From: Belnapia mucosa
Lineage (GTDB): Bacteria > Pseudomonadota > Alphaproteobacteria > Acetobacterales > Acetobacteraceae
Direction: 5' to 3'
NCBI RefSeq assembly: GCF_016775475.1
Contig: NZ_JAEUXJ010000003.1
Coordinates: 419,033 to 483,032 of the forward strand
DNA length: 64,000 nucleotides
How positions within the stretch are numbered: position 1 is the stretch's first letter; every line of letters starts with the position of its first letter. A program made the position numbers and the translations under genes. The notes under the pieces are model-generated. The model had not been told where the DNA came from. It saw nothing but the letters and a program-made list of their open reading frames with translations, and ran no database searches. This document shows positions 45,425 through 54,373 of the stretch, in pieces.

Positions 45425-47007
45425 ATCACCCCGAAGCGGGCATCGCCGTCGCGCGCCACCTCATGCACCAGGTCGATCTCCCAGGAGAGGTATTCGCGCA
45501 TCGCCTCCTCTACCCCCTCGTTCCGGTCATAGGGACGGAGATAGGTGTCGATGCAATCGGCATCCTCCGGGTTGCGGCGGTCGCGGGCGAGCGGCAGCCC
45601 GGCCGCCCGCCAGGCGCCGAGGCCGCCGGCCAGCAGCCGCACCGGCGCCGCGACCAGCCCTTGCAGCTCCGGCACCGCGAGCCGGGCCAGCGCCTCCTCG
45701 GCCCCTGCGACCACCACCGGCCGGTCGGCCTGGAGGCGGGGCGCCAGCCGGGCCAGACGGGTGCGGACACCCCAGAGCGCGCCGGGGATATGCGCCTCGC
45801 GGAAATCGATGGAGCGGGAGAGCTGCACCACCTGCGCCCCGCCCTCGGCCAGCAGGGCCGAGAGCTCGGCCGGCGCGACGGTCACCGGGCGGAGGGCATC
45901 GGCCTCCGGGCAGCGGGGCTGCCAGGCGCCCTCCTCCAGCCGGCCGGAGAGCCCGTCCTCCAGCACATAGACCTCCCATTGGCCGAGCTGGCGCAGCCAG
46001 CCGCCGGTCATCCGCGCCCTGACGCCGGTGTCGTCCACCAGCACGATCCGCGCGCCGCGCACCGCGACCCACTGGTCCGTCGCCTGCACCAGCTGCCCGC
46101 CCGGCGCGCTGCGGCTGCCGACCAGATGCCCCGCCGCATACTCGGCCGGGTCCCGCACATCGAGGAGGTATGTGGTCCGCCCCCCATCCGCGAGCAGCCG
46201 GTCAAGCCCCGCCCGGTCGATCGTCTTCACTCCCGACCGCTCGGCGAAGGCCCGGGCGCGGTCGAGCGCGACCGGCAGGCTGCCTGGCGTGCCGGCGGGG
46301 TAGCTGGCGGTCTTGCCGGTCTCGCAGGCGAAGCCGGCCAATTCCCAGCCCATGGTGCCGTTGCGCAGCGCCACCACCTTGTTCGGCAGGCCGGCGCTGC
46401 GCAGGCTCTCGGCGCCCATGATGCTGCGGGTGCGGCCGGCGCAATTCACCACGATGGTGGTGCTCGGGTCCGGGGCGATCTCGCCGATCCGGTAGACCAG
46501 CTCGCCGCCCGGCACGTCGATGGCGCCGGGGATCGACATGCGGCGGAACTCGTCCATCGGCCGGCTGTCGAGGATGATCATGTCCTGCCCCGACTCGCGC
46601 ATCGCCGCCAGCTCGGCCGGGTCGATGGAGGGGGTGTGGTAGTGGTGCTCCACCCATTCGCCGAAGGCCTTGGAGGGCACGTTCACGCCGGAGAAGAGGA
46701 CATAGCCCGCCGCCGCCCAGGCCGGCGTCCCGCCCTCCAGCACCGCGACATCGGTGCAGCCGATCCCTTCCAGGTAAGCGGCCAGCCGCTCGGCCAGGCC
46801 ACCTTCCCCGCCATCGACGCAGGCGATCCGGGTGCCGAAGCGCGGCAGGATGGCCCGCGCCCGCAGCTCGGCGCGCGAGAGGCCGCAGGGATTGGCCCAG
46901 AACAGGTGGGAGCGGCCGAATTCGCCATCCTCCCGCGCATCGAGGATCGCCAACTCCTGCCCATCCGAGATCCAGGATTTGAGGGTGGCGGCACTGATTC
47001 GCTGCAT
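45421..47007 (-). CDS. Multi-domain rhodanese-like protein
   Basis: 528 residues from the ATG ending at 47007. Four rhodanese-like units can be traced: about 1-105, 115-235, 270-355 and 375-475. Only unit 2 has a full catalytic loop (VVNCAGRTRS). Unit 1 has a Cys in a different loop (RIACVDGGEG), and units 3 and 4 have VLVDDTG and VVAGAEEA in place of the Cys loop. A single-turnover sulfurtransferase with three structural or regulatory copies is likely. Sulfur donor and acceptor unknown. Coupled to comF. Confidence 0.88.
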   Translation of the reverse strand: MQRISAATLKSWISDGQELAILDAREDGEFGRSHLFWANPCGLSRAELRARAILPRFGTRIACVDGGEGGLAERLAAYLEGIGCTDVAVLEGGTPAWAAAGYVLFSGVNVPSKAFGEWVEHHYHTPSIDPAELAAMRESGQDMIILDSRPMDEFRRMSIPGAIDVPGGELVYRIGEIAPDPSTTIVVNCAGRTRSIMGAESLRSAGLPNKVVALRNGTMGWELAGFACETGKTASYPAGTPGSLPVALDRARAFAERSGVKTIDRAGLDRLLADGGRTTYLLDVRDPAEYAAGHLVGSRSAPGGQLVQATDQWVAVRGARIVLVDDTGVRARMTGGWLRQLGQWEVYVLEDGLSGRLEEGAWQPRCPEADALRPVTVAPAELSALLAEGGAQVVQLSRSIDFREAHIPGALWGVRTRLARLAPRLQADRPVVVAGAEEALARLAVPELQGLVAAPVRLLAGGLGAWRAAGLPLARDRRNPEDADCIDTYLRPYDRNEGVEEAMREYLSWEIDLVHEVARDGDARFGVM

Positions 47008-47083
47008 GGGGGCGTCCCTTCTTTCCGGCCAGGGTATGGCGGGCAGGTGTGGACAGCAACTCGGCCCGGCGGCAAATGACGCC

Positions 47084-47860
47084 ATGCGCCGATCGAGCCA
47101 AGCCGCCCCCGCCCCCCGCCGCCCGCCCCAGCCGGATGGCCGCGCCGCCGGCGGGCTATGGCTTTACGGCCAGCACGCCGTGGCCGCCGCGCTGGCCAAT
47201 CCGGCCCGCCGCCTGAAACGCCTGCTGGTGACCGAGGAGGCGGAGGGCGCGCTCGCCGCCCGCCTGCCGGGCGGCTTCCGCATCGCCCCCGAACGCGCCG
47301 AGCGCGGCCGCTTCGGCACCTTCCTGCCCGAGGATGCGGTGCATCAGGGCGCCGCCCTGCTGGTGGAGCCGCTGCCCAACCTCACCCTCGACCGGGCGGT
47401 GGAACATGGCACCGGCCCGGTGCTGGTGCTCGACCAGGTGACGGACCCGCGCAATATCGGCGCCATCCTGCGCTCGGCCGCGGCCTTCGGCGCCGCGGCG
47501 CTGGTCATGCAGGACCGCCATGCCCCGCCCGAGACCGGGGCGCTGGCCCGCGCCGCCTCCGGTGCGCTGGAGATCGTGCCGGTGGTCCGGGTGGTGAACC
47601 TGGCCCGGACGCTGGAGGAGCTGAAGCGCGCCGGGCTCTGGGTGGTGGGGCTGGATGGCGGGGCGCCGGTGACGCTGGCGCAATCCGGCCTCGGCGGTCG
47701 GCGGGTGGCGCTGGTGCTGGGTGCCGAGGGCGAGGGCATGCGCCGGCTGACCCGCGAGGGCTGCGACGAGCTCTGCCGCTTGCCCATCGCGCCGGAAATG
47801 GAAAGCCTGAACGTCTCGGCCGCCGCCGCCGTCGCGCTCTATGAGCTGGGCCGGTCGTAA
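47084..47860 (+). CDS. rlmB: TrmH/RlmB-family 23S rRNA 2'-O-methyltransferase
   Basis: 258 residues. A disordered basic N-terminus leads into the substrate-binding segment LWLYGQHAVAAALANPARRLKRLLVTEEA and the SPOUT knot motifs: DQVTDPRNIGAILRSAAAFGA, LVLGAEGEGMRRLTREGCD and IAPEMESLNVSAAAAVALYEL. RlmB methylates G2251 in 23S rRNA (E. coli numbering). Divergent from the rhodanese gene. Confidence 0.92.
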   Translation: MRRSSQAAPAPRRPPQPDGRAAGGLWLYGQHAVAAALANPARRLKRLLVTEEAEGALAARLPGGFRIAPERAERGRFGTFLPEDAVHQGAALLVEPLPNLTLDRAVEHGTGPVLVLDQVTDPRNIGAILRSAAAFGAAALVMQDRHAPPETGALARAASGALEIVPVVRVVNLARTLEELKRAGLWVVGLDGGAPVTLAQSGLGGRRVALVLGAEGEGMRRLTREGCDELCRLPIAPEMESLNVSAAAAVALYELGRS

Positions 47861-47875
47861 GGGGAGGACAAAGGC

Positions 47876-48640
47876 ATGAACGCCACCGCACAGGCCATCC
47901 TGGAGGCCCGCCGCGCCCGGCGGGTGCTGGCGCCACTCGGCGAGGCCGCACCGGCCGATGTCGCCGCCGGCTATGCCGCGCAACGCCAGGTCGCCGAGGC
48001 GCTGGGCGAGGTGCCGCCGGCCGGCTTCAAGATCGGCGCCACCACACGGCAGATGCAGGAATATCTGGGCCTCGCGGGCCCCGCCGCCGGCTTCGTCCCG
48101 CGCGCCAGCCTGAATGGCGACGGCGCCGAATTCCGCTTCGCCGACTTCCTCGCCCCCGGCGTCGAATGCGAGATCGGGGTGCGGCTCGGCCGCGACCTGC
48201 CCGCGGGCCCGACCACCCGCGCCGCCGCCGAGGCCGCCGTGTCCGAGGTCTTCCCGGCGATCGAGATCGTCGAGCGGCGCTATGGCGACCTCGCCGTGCT
48301 CGGCACGCCGAGCCTGATCGCCGACCAGGTCTTCCATGCCTCGGGCGTGCTCGGCGCGCCGCGGGCGGATTGGCGGGGGCTCGATCTCAGCGCGGCGCGG
48401 GGCACCTTCCATGTCGGCGGCAAGGTGGTGGGGTCGGGCCATGGCCGGGACCTGCTCGGCCATCCGATGGAGGCGCTGGCCTGGCTCGCCGGCTCCGGCG
48501 CGGTGGCGGAATTCGGTGGGTTGCGGGCCGGGCAGGTGGTCTGGCTCGGCTCGGTCACCCCGCCGATCTGGCTGGACGGCCCCTGCGAGGTGGTGGCGGA
48601 TTTCGACCTGCTGGGCACGGCGCGGCTCCGCTTCCGGTGA
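47876..48640 (+). CDS. 2-keto-4-pentenoate hydratase/fumarylacetoacetase-fold protein
   Basis: 254 residues with AGGGGAGGA upstream, 15 bases after rlmB. It belongs to the MhpD-like hydratase group: PAGFKIGATTRQMQEYLGL, GVECEIGVRLGRDLP and EVFPAIEIVERRYGDL with the acidic metal-binding residues, then GSVTPPIWLDGPCEVVADF. It could hydrate 2-hydroxypentadienoate-type products of aromatic breakdown, but no meta-cleavage genes are nearby, so substrate is open. Confidence 0.85.
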   Translation: MNATAQAILEARRARRVLAPLGEAAPADVAAGYAAQRQVAEALGEVPPAGFKIGATTRQMQEYLGLAGPAAGFVPRASLNGDGAEFRFADFLAPGVECEIGVRLGRDLPAGPTTRAAAEAAVSEVFPAIEIVERRYGDLAVLGTPSLIADQVFHASGVLGAPRADWRGLDLSAARGTFHVGGKVVGSGHGRDLLGHPMEALAWLAGSGAVAEFGGLRAGQVVWLGSVTPPIWLDGPCEVVADFDLLGTARLRFR

Positions 48641-48746
48641 TCGCGGCGGCAACGCCGGGTTAACCCCTCGCAGTCCAGGATGCCGGTGCCGCCGCTGGGC
48701 GGCTGTGATTGGTCCCGCCAGAATGGCGTCACGGAATGGAAACCCC

Positions 48747-48974
48747 ATGCCGCCCGCCGACTGGAACCTGCTGACCGACGATCTGCAACTTGCGCTGACG
48801 CGCGAGGCCCTGCGACGTGCCGCGGAAACCCTGGCGGACCATGCGCGGCTGCTGGCGCTCGAGATGGAACAGGGCACGCTCGGCGACCGCGGCGGGCCGG
48901 AGGCGCTGCGCCTCTTCGCCGCCGTGGTTACCGCAACCAGCGTCGATGCCTTCGGGCCGATCGGGCATGCCTGA
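48747..48974 (+). CDS. Small helical hypothetical protein
   Basis: 75 residues from the ATG at 48747, preferred over one eight codons earlier because GGAA/GGAAA lies upstream. All-helical and amphipathic (LQLALTREALRRAAETLADHARLLALEMEQG), no membrane segment. Not recognised. It stands alone between the hydratase and the LysE-type gene. Confidence 0.5.
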   Translation: MPPADWNLLTDDLQLALTREALRRAAETLADHARLLALEMEQGTLGDRGGPEALRLFAAVVTATSVDAFGPIGHA

Positions 48975-49020
48975 TCGGCGGATTGCCCGCGTCCCGGCCC
49001 CCTGATAGGGGCATCGGGGT

Positions 49021-49599
49021 ATGGAAGATCCGATCCTCTTCGCCCTCGCCGTGCTCGCGGTGCTCGGCACGCCCGGCCCCACCAACACGCTGCTGGCGAC
49101 CGCCGGGGCGACGGTCGGGTTCCGCCGCGCCCTCTGGCTGATCCCGGCCGAGGCGGCGGGCTACTGCATCGCCATCCTCACCCTCGGCCTGATGCTGGGG
49201 CCGGTGCTGGCCGCGGCGCCGCTGCTGGCGACCGGGCTGCGCGCCGCGGTCGGCGCCTGGCTGCTGCTGCTTGCCTTCCGGCTCTGGCGCAGCGGCGGGG
49301 CGGCGCTGACCCGCGGGGCGGCGGTGCGGCCGGCGCATCTTTTCATCACCACCCTGCTGAACCCGAAGGCCATCGTCTTCGCCCTCGGCATCATCCCCTT
49401 CGGCCGAGTGCCGGTGCTTCTCTATATGCTCGGCTTCCTCGCCCTGCTGGCGGGCGTGGCGCTGGGTTGGGTGGCGCTGGGCGCGGCGCTCGGTGGCGCT
49501 GCGGGGCGACGGGGTTGGGGCTGGGTGGTGCCGCGGGTCGGCGCCACCGCGGTCGCGGGATTCGGACTGCTGCTGCTGGTCGGGCCGCTGCTGCGCTGA
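49021..49599 (+). CDS. LysE-family translocator
   Basis: 192 residues and six likely membrane helices. The conserved early motif is slightly altered (AVLGTPGPTNTLLATAGATVGFRRAL, where GPGPxN is usual), and the mid-protein LLNPKAIVFALGIIPFG is typical. LysE-type proteins export amino acids or related small molecules. Substrate unknown; no operon partner. Confidence 0.85.
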   Translation: MEDPILFALAVLAVLGTPGPTNTLLATAGATVGFRRALWLIPAEAAGYCIAILTLGLMLGPVLAAAPLLATGLRAAVGAWLLLLAFRLWRSGGAALTRGAAVRPAHLFITTLLNPKAIVFALGIIPFGRVPVLLYMLGFLALLAGVALGWVALGAALGGAAGRRGWGWVVPRVGATAVAGFGLLLLVGPLLR

Positions 49600-49740
49600 C
49601 GCCGCGGCTACGCTAACTCTCGGAACATCCTTTTCTTGACCCGCCGAGGATAGAAGAGGCGACGGGGAGCCGTTGCACGAACCGGCTGCAGCAGGCGAGG
49701 ATGGCGGCAAGGCGCAACAAGCGCTTGCTGGGAGGACACC

Positions 49741-50718
49741 ATGGCCATGCCATCCATCCGCCGTCGCACCGCGCTCGGCGCCGCATTCGCGGCGACGGCA
49801 CTCGCCCGTCCTGCGCTGGGGCAGGCGAAATTCCCCGACCGTCCGGTGCGGTTCCTCATCCCCTGGGCGCCCGGCGGCACGCTGGACGGCTTCATGCGGT
49901 TGCAGGCGGAGCTGTTCCAGCAAGAGACGGGCCAGCCCCTCATCATCGAGAACCGTCCCGGGGCGCGCGGCACGCTGGCGGCGCAGGCCCTGCTCCAGGC
50001 CCGGCCGGACGGCTATACCATCGCGCATCACCACCTCTCGGTGATCCGCCACCCCTTCCTGACCAAGCGGCCAAGCTGGGATCCGGTGGGCGACTTCACC
50101 TACATCATGCAGCAGACCGGCTTCGTCTTCGGCCATGTGGTGCACCCGGCCTCGGGCTGGAACAGCTTGGCCGATATGTGGGCCGAGGCGCGGCGCCGGC
50201 CCGGCGAGCTGACCTATGGCACATCCGGCATCGCCACCTCCAACCACCTGGCGATGGAGGAGCTGTGCGAGAAGGAAGGCGTGCAGATGACGCATGTCCC
50301 CTTCCGCGGTACCTCGGAGAACATCACCGCGACGCTGGCGCGGCAGATCGACTGCATCGCCAATTCCAATTCCTGGCAGCAGAATGTGGAAGCCGGCCAG
50401 CTGCGGCTGCTGGCAGTCTGGACGCGGGAGAGGCTGAAGAGCCTGCCGAATGCGCCGACGCTGCTCGAGCTCGGCTATGGCATGGTCGTGACCTCGCCCT
50501 ATGGGATCGCCGGGCCGAAGGGCATGGACCCGGCCATCGTCCGGCGGCTGCATGACCTGTTCCGCGGCACCCAGTTCCATCCGCAGATCCAGGAATTCAT
50601 GGCCCGCAACGACCTGCCGGACGAATATCTCAACCCGGCCGACTACACCGCCTTCGCCCAGCAGCGCGCCGAGTATGAACGCCGGATGGTGACACGGCTC
50701 AATCTCTCGATCGACTGA
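49741..50718 (+). CDS. TctC/Bug-type substrate-binding protein
   Basis: 325 residues with GGGAGGA upstream and a Tat-like signal (SIRRRTALGAAFAATALARPALGQ; twin arginine followed by a hydrophobic stretch). Bug family features: KFPDRPVRFLIPWAPGGTLDG, IIENRPGARGTLAAQALLQ, DGYTIAHHH, YGTSGIATSNHLAMEELC. Encoded 36 bases before the CoA-transferase pair, so its ligand is plausibly an organic or fatty acid activated there. No TctAB genes adjacent. Confidence 0.9.
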   Translation: MAMPSIRRRTALGAAFAATALARPALGQAKFPDRPVRFLIPWAPGGTLDGFMRLQAELFQQETGQPLIIENRPGARGTLAAQALLQARPDGYTIAHHHLSVIRHPFLTKRPSWDPVGDFTYIMQQTGFVFGHVVHPASGWNSLADMWAEARRRPGELTYGTSGIATSNHLAMEELCEKEGVQMTHVPFRGTSENITATLARQIDCIANSNSWQQNVEAGQLRLLAVWTRERLKSLPNAPTLLELGYGMVVTSPYGIAGPKGMDPAIVRRLHDLFRGTQFHPQIQEFMARNDLPDEYLNPADYTAFAQQRAEYERRMVTRLNLSID

Positions 50719-50754
50719 CGGCAGGCTGTCCAACACAGGAGGAACCCGTACCGC

Positions 50755-51453
50755 ATGATCGACAAGTTCGTGCGTTCCATGGCGGAAGCCATGAACGGCA
50801 TCCGGGACGGATCGACCATCCTGGTCGCAGGCTTCGGCGAGGTCGGCGTGCCGCATGCGCTGCTGGACGGCCTGATCGAACAGGGCGCCAGCAACCTCAC
50901 CATCGTCGTCAACTCCGCCGGCCGGGTCCATAAAACCGGCGATGCGACCGCGGGCGTCGTGCGGCTGATCGAGCTCGGCCGCGTCCGCAAGGTCATCACG
51001 ACGTTCCTGCGCAGCCAGAGCCTCGCCGGCGAGGCGGTGCGGGCCGGCCGGATGGAGGCGGAGGTCGTGCCGCAGGGCACGCTGGCCGAGCGCATCCGCG
51101 CCGCCGGCGCCGGCGTGCCGGCCTTCTTCACCCCGACCGGCGCGGGCACGCTGGTCGCGCAGGGCAAGGAGGTGCGGGAATATGGCGGCCGGCCCTGCGT
51201 GCTGGAGACAGCCCTGCCGGGCGATGTGGCGCTGATCGAGGCCTGGTGCGCCGACCGCTGGGGCAACCTGACCTACAAGGATAGCGGCCGGAACTTCAAT
51301 CCGATCATGGCCATGGCGGGGGGCCTCACCATCGCGCAGACCCATCATGTCTGCGATCTCGGGCAGTTGCCGGCCAATGACATCGTCACCCCGGGCATCT
51401 TCGTCGACCGCGTGCTGCATGTCGCGGCCGGCGCGCCGACCCTGCCGCGCTGA
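50755..51453 (+). CDS. 3-oxoacid CoA-transferase-type subunit A
   Basis: 232 residues, GGAGGA upstream. Class I CoA-transferase alpha subunit: DGSTILVAGFGEVGVPHALLDGL, AGRMEAEVVPQGTLAERIRAAG, VPAFFTPTGAGTLVAQGKEV, and CADRWGNLTYKDSGRNFNP. Pairs with the next gene to move CoA between succinyl-CoA or acetyl-CoA and an organic acid. Acid specificity cannot be read from sequence; the downstream acyl-CoA genes suggest a fatty or dicarboxylic acid. Confidence 0.92.
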   Translation: MIDKFVRSMAEAMNGIRDGSTILVAGFGEVGVPHALLDGLIEQGASNLTIVVNSAGRVHKTGDATAGVVRLIELGRVRKVITTFLRSQSLAGEAVRAGRMEAEVVPQGTLAERIRAAGAGVPAFFTPTGAGTLVAQGKEVREYGGRPCVLETALPGDVALIEAWCADRWGNLTYKDSGRNFNPIMAMAGGLTIAQTHHVCDLGQLPANDIVTPGIFVDRVLHVAAGAPTLPR

Positions 51454-51464
51454 AGGAAACCGTG

Positions 51465-52124
51465 ATGAGCGACACCGCACAGGGTTTCAGGCCGCTCGGC
51501 CGCACCGGCATGGCGGCCCGCGTGGCGCAGGACATACCGGCGGGCTGGTATGTCAATCTCGGGATCGGCATCCCGACGCTGATCGCCGACCATATCCCGG
51601 CGGAGCGGGAGGTGGTTCTGCATTCGGAGAACGGCGTGCTCGGCATGGGGCCGGCGCCTCAGCCGTATGAGGAGAACCCCTGGCTGGTCAATGCCAGCAC
51701 CCAGCGCGTGACCATCCGCGCCGGCGGCAGCTTCGTGCACCATGCCGACAGCTTCGCCATCGTGCGCGGCGGCCATCTCGACCTCTGCGTGCTCGGCGGC
51801 TTCCAGGTGGCGGAGAATGGCGACTTGGCGAATTGGGCGCATTCGGCGACCGAGGCCGGGCGGCAGATCGGCGGCGCCATGGACCTCGCAGTGGGGGCCA
51901 AGCGCGTCTGGGTGGTGATGGAGCATGTGACGAAGGACGGCCAGCCGCGAATCCTCTCGCACTGCACCTATCCGCTGACGGCGGCGGGCTGCGTCAGCCG
52001 CATCTACACCAACCTCGCCGTGCTGGAGGTGACGCCGAAGGGGCTGGTCGTCCTCGACCGGGTGCCGGGCCTGTCCTTCGAGGCCTTGCAGGCGCGCACC
52101 GAGGCCGTGCTGCAACAGGCCTAG
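51465..52124 (+). CDS. 3-oxoacid CoA-transferase-type subunit B
   Basis: 219 residues from the ATG at 51465 (AAGGAAA upstream), 11 bases after subunit A. Catalytic glutamate Glu55 in LHSENGVLGMG, followed by GGSFVHHADSFAIVRGGHLDL and EHVTKDGQPRIL typical of class I beta subunits. Forms the heteromeric transferase with the preceding gene product. Confidence 0.93.
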   Translation: MSDTAQGFRPLGRTGMAARVAQDIPAGWYVNLGIGIPTLIADHIPAEREVVLHSENGVLGMGPAPQPYEENPWLVNASTQRVTIRAGGSFVHHADSFAIVRGGHLDLCVLGGFQVAENGDLANWAHSATEAGRQIGGAMDLAVGAKRVWVVMEHVTKDGQPRILSHCTYPLTAAGCVSRIYTNLAVLEVTPKGLVVLDRVPGLSFEALQARTEAVLQQA

Positions 52125-52166
52125 GAGGGCGCCGCGCTTTGGGCTCGCCAAGCGGGGCCGGCTGTC

Positions 52167-52172
52167 TATAAT
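52167..52172 (+). promoter_or_regulatory. Sigma-70 -10 box upstream of the hydratase/dehydrogenase gene
   Basis: A perfect TATAAT in otherwise GC-rich DNA, 87 bases before the ATG at 52260. No good TTGACA lies 16-18 bases upstream (bases near 52144 read CTCGCC), so the promoter may need an activator or rely on other contacts. Confidence 0.5.
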
Positions 52173-52173
52173 G

Positions 52174-52193
52174 CCGACCAACCGCTCGGTCGG
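52174..52193. promoter_or_regulatory. Palindromic operator just downstream of the -10 box
   Basis: CCGACC, 8 bases, then GGTCGG, with an inner ACCG-CT-CGGT palindrome at 52181-52190. The site starts one base after the TATAAT, where a bound repressor would block transcription. ACCGNNCGGT-type palindromes are common TetR-family operators in front of fatty-acid and acyl-CoA genes. No TetR gene is in the window. Confidence 0.5.
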
Positions 52194-52259
52194 GCCATCA
52201 CCATCTTCGGCTCCCGCAAGGCGGAAAGGCGGCGCCAAGGCCAGCCGAGGGGGATGCGG

Positions 52260-54359
52260 ATGAGTGAGGTGGTGCGCTACGAGGTCGAGGACGGCATCGC
52301 CGTCATCACCATCGACAACCCGCCGGTGAATGCGCTGGGCGCCGGCGTCTCCGAAGGGGTCGTTGCCGGCGCGGACCGTGCCGCGGCCGATCCGGCGGTG
52401 CAGGCCGTGGTGCTGATCGGGGCCGGGCGCAGCTTCATCGCCGGCGCCGATATCCGCCGCTTCGGCACCAAGCGCGAGACGCCGACGCGGCGCAGCTATG
52501 ACGCGCTGGAGGCGAGCCCCAAGCCGGTGGTCGCCGCCATCCATGGCTTCGCCCTCGGCGGCGGGCTGGAGAATGCGCTCTGCTGCACCTGGCGCATCGC
52601 CGTGCCGGAGGCCAGGATCGGTCTGCCGGAGGTGCTGATCGGCATCATCCCTGGCGGCGGCGGCACGCAGCGCCTGCCGCGGGTCGCCGGGGTCAAAGCC
52701 GCGCTGGAGATGATCACCTCCGGCCGCCATGTCCCGGCACCGGAAGCCAAATTTCTCGGCATCATCGATGAGCTGGTGGAGACCGGCGACCTGCGCGCCG
52801 CGGCGATCGCCTTCGCCCGCTCCATCGCCGGCAAGGGGCTGCGCCGGGTCGGCGAGATTCCCCCGCCCGCCGCTGAGGCCGGCCTGTTCGAGGCGCAGCG
52901 CAAGGTCATCGCCCGCAAGGCCCGCGGTCAGCCGGCGCCCTTCGCCGCCATCGCGGCGGTCGAGGCCGCGACGCGCCTGCCCCTCGCCGAAGGCCTTGCC
53001 GAGGAGCGGCGGCTCTTCGCCGAGTTGGAGAATTCGCCCGAGGCGCGCGCCCTGCGCTACGCCTTCTTCGCCGAGCGCGAGGTGGCGAAGCTGCCGCATC
53101 TGCCGAAGGACACGCCGACGCCCGAGATCCGCCGTGTCGCCGTGGTCGGCGCCGGCACCATGGGCGGCGGCATTGCCATGAGTCTCGCCGATGCCGGCAT
53201 CCCGGTGAAGCTGATGGATGCCTCGCCGGAGGGCCTCACCCGCGGCCTGCAGAAGATCCGCGACAATTACGCCGTCAGCGTGAAGCGCGGCAGCCTGACC
53301 CAGGCGGAGATGGACCGCCGCCTGCCGCTGATCGAGCCGGTCGAGGGCTATGACGCCATCGCCGATTGCGATGCGGTGATCGAGGCGGTGTTCGAACAGC
53401 TCCCGGCGAAGCAGGAGGTGTTCCGCGGGCTCGATGCGGTGATGAAGCCCGGCGCCCTGCTCTTCACCAACACCTCGGCCCTCGATATCGACCAGATCGC
53501 CGCGGCGACAGGCCGCCCCGAAGCCGTGGCCGGCACGCATTTCTTCGCCCCGGCCAATGTCATGAAGCTGTTCGAGGTGGTCGAGGGGGCGAAGACCGCA
53601 CCGGCCACCTTGCTCGCGGCGATGAAGCTCGGCCGCGCCATCGGCAAGGTGAGCGCCTATGCCGGCACCTGCGACGGCTTCGTCGCCAATCGCAGCCGCA
53701 TCCCCTTCGGCCTCGAGCAGAACCTGATGGTGGAGGAAGGCGCGCGGCCGGAGCAGATCGACCGCGTCATGACCGCCTTCGGCTATCCCATGGGGCCCTT
53801 CGCGGTGAACGACCTCTCGGGGCTCGACGTCAACTACATGACCCGCAAGCGCCGTGCCGCCGCCGATCCCAATTACCGGAAATGGCCGGTGGCCGACCGG
53901 CTGGTGGAGATGGGCCGGAAGGGCCAGAAGACCGGCGCCGGCTGGTATCGCTACGAACCGGGCGACCGCACGCCGCATCCGGACCCGATCGTGGACCAGA
54001 TCGCGCGCGAAGTCGCGGCGGAGCTCGGCATCGAGCAGCGCAGCTTCACCGATGAGGAGATCCTGCACCGCCTCCTCTTCGCCTCGGTGAACGAGGCCTG
54101 CCGGATCCTGGCCGAGGGCAAGGCGCTGCGCGCCAGCGACATCGATGTCATGTGGCTGAACGGCTTCGGCTTCCCGCGCTATCGTGGCGGGCTGATGTTC
54201 TGGGCCGACGGCATCGGCGCCCGCGAGATCTACAACCAGATCGCCGCCTGGCATCAGCGCTACGGCGCCCGCTGGGCCCCGGCGCCGCTGCTGCGGGAGA
54301 TCGCCGAGGCCGGCGGCTCTCTGCGCGAAGCCAAGGCGCCGCAATTGCGCAACGGATAA
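52260..54359 (+). CDS. Enoyl-CoA hydratase/3-hydroxyacyl-CoA dehydrogenase fusion (FadJ/FadB-like)
   Basis: 699 residues from the ATG at 52260; the GAGGGGG ribosome site is too close to the ATG at 52254. N-terminal crotonase domain (1-190) keeps both catalytic Glu positions (GFALGGGLENALCC and GLPEVLIGIIPGGGG). The NAD domain starts VAVVGAGTMGGGIAMSLADAG (about 293), and a C-terminal 3HCDH domain contains YPMGPFAVNDLSGLDV. It carries out two consecutive beta-oxidation steps. No thiolase gene is adjacent. Followed 14 bases later by two acyl-CoA dehydrogenases. Confidence 0.93.
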   Translation: MSEVVRYEVEDGIAVITIDNPPVNALGAGVSEGVVAGADRAAADPAVQAVVLIGAGRSFIAGADIRRFGTKRETPTRRSYDALEASPKPVVAAIHGFALGGGLENALCCTWRIAVPEARIGLPEVLIGIIPGGGGTQRLPRVAGVKAALEMITSGRHVPAPEAKFLGIIDELVETGDLRAAAIAFARSIAGKGLRRVGEIPPPAAEAGLFEAQRKVIARKARGQPAPFAAIAAVEAATRLPLAEGLAEERRLFAELENSPEARALRYAFFAEREVAKLPHLPKDTPTPEIRRVAVVGAGTMGGGIAMSLADAGIPVKLMDASPEGLTRGLQKIRDNYAVSVKRGSLTQAEMDRRLPLIEPVEGYDAIADCDAVIEAVFEQLPAKQEVFRGLDAVMKPGALLFTNTSALDIDQIAAATGRPEAVAGTHFFAPANVMKLFEVVEGAKTAPATLLAAMKLGRAIGKVSAYAGTCDGFVANRSRIPFGLEQNLMVEEGARPEQIDRVMTAFGYPMGPFAVNDLSGLDVNYMTRKRRAAADPNYRKWPVADRLVEMGRKGQKTGAGWYRYEPGDRTPHPDPIVDQIAREVAAELGIEQRSFTDEEILHRLLFASVNEACRILAEGKALRASDIDVMWLNGFGFPRYRGGLMFWADGIGAREIYNQIAAWHQRYGARWAPAPLLREIAEAGGSLREAKAPQLRNG

Positions 54360-54373
54360 GGGAGGAACAGGGG

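Noticed and set aside
49600..49740. TTGACC near 49634 as the -35 box of the TctC-type gene
   Set aside because: No acceptable -10 sequence lies 16-18 bases downstream.
48928..54344. Very long minus-strand frames (850 and 999 codons) opposite the CoA-transferase and beta-oxidation genes
   Set aside because: Shadows of plus-strand genes with good ribosome sites and catalytic motifs.
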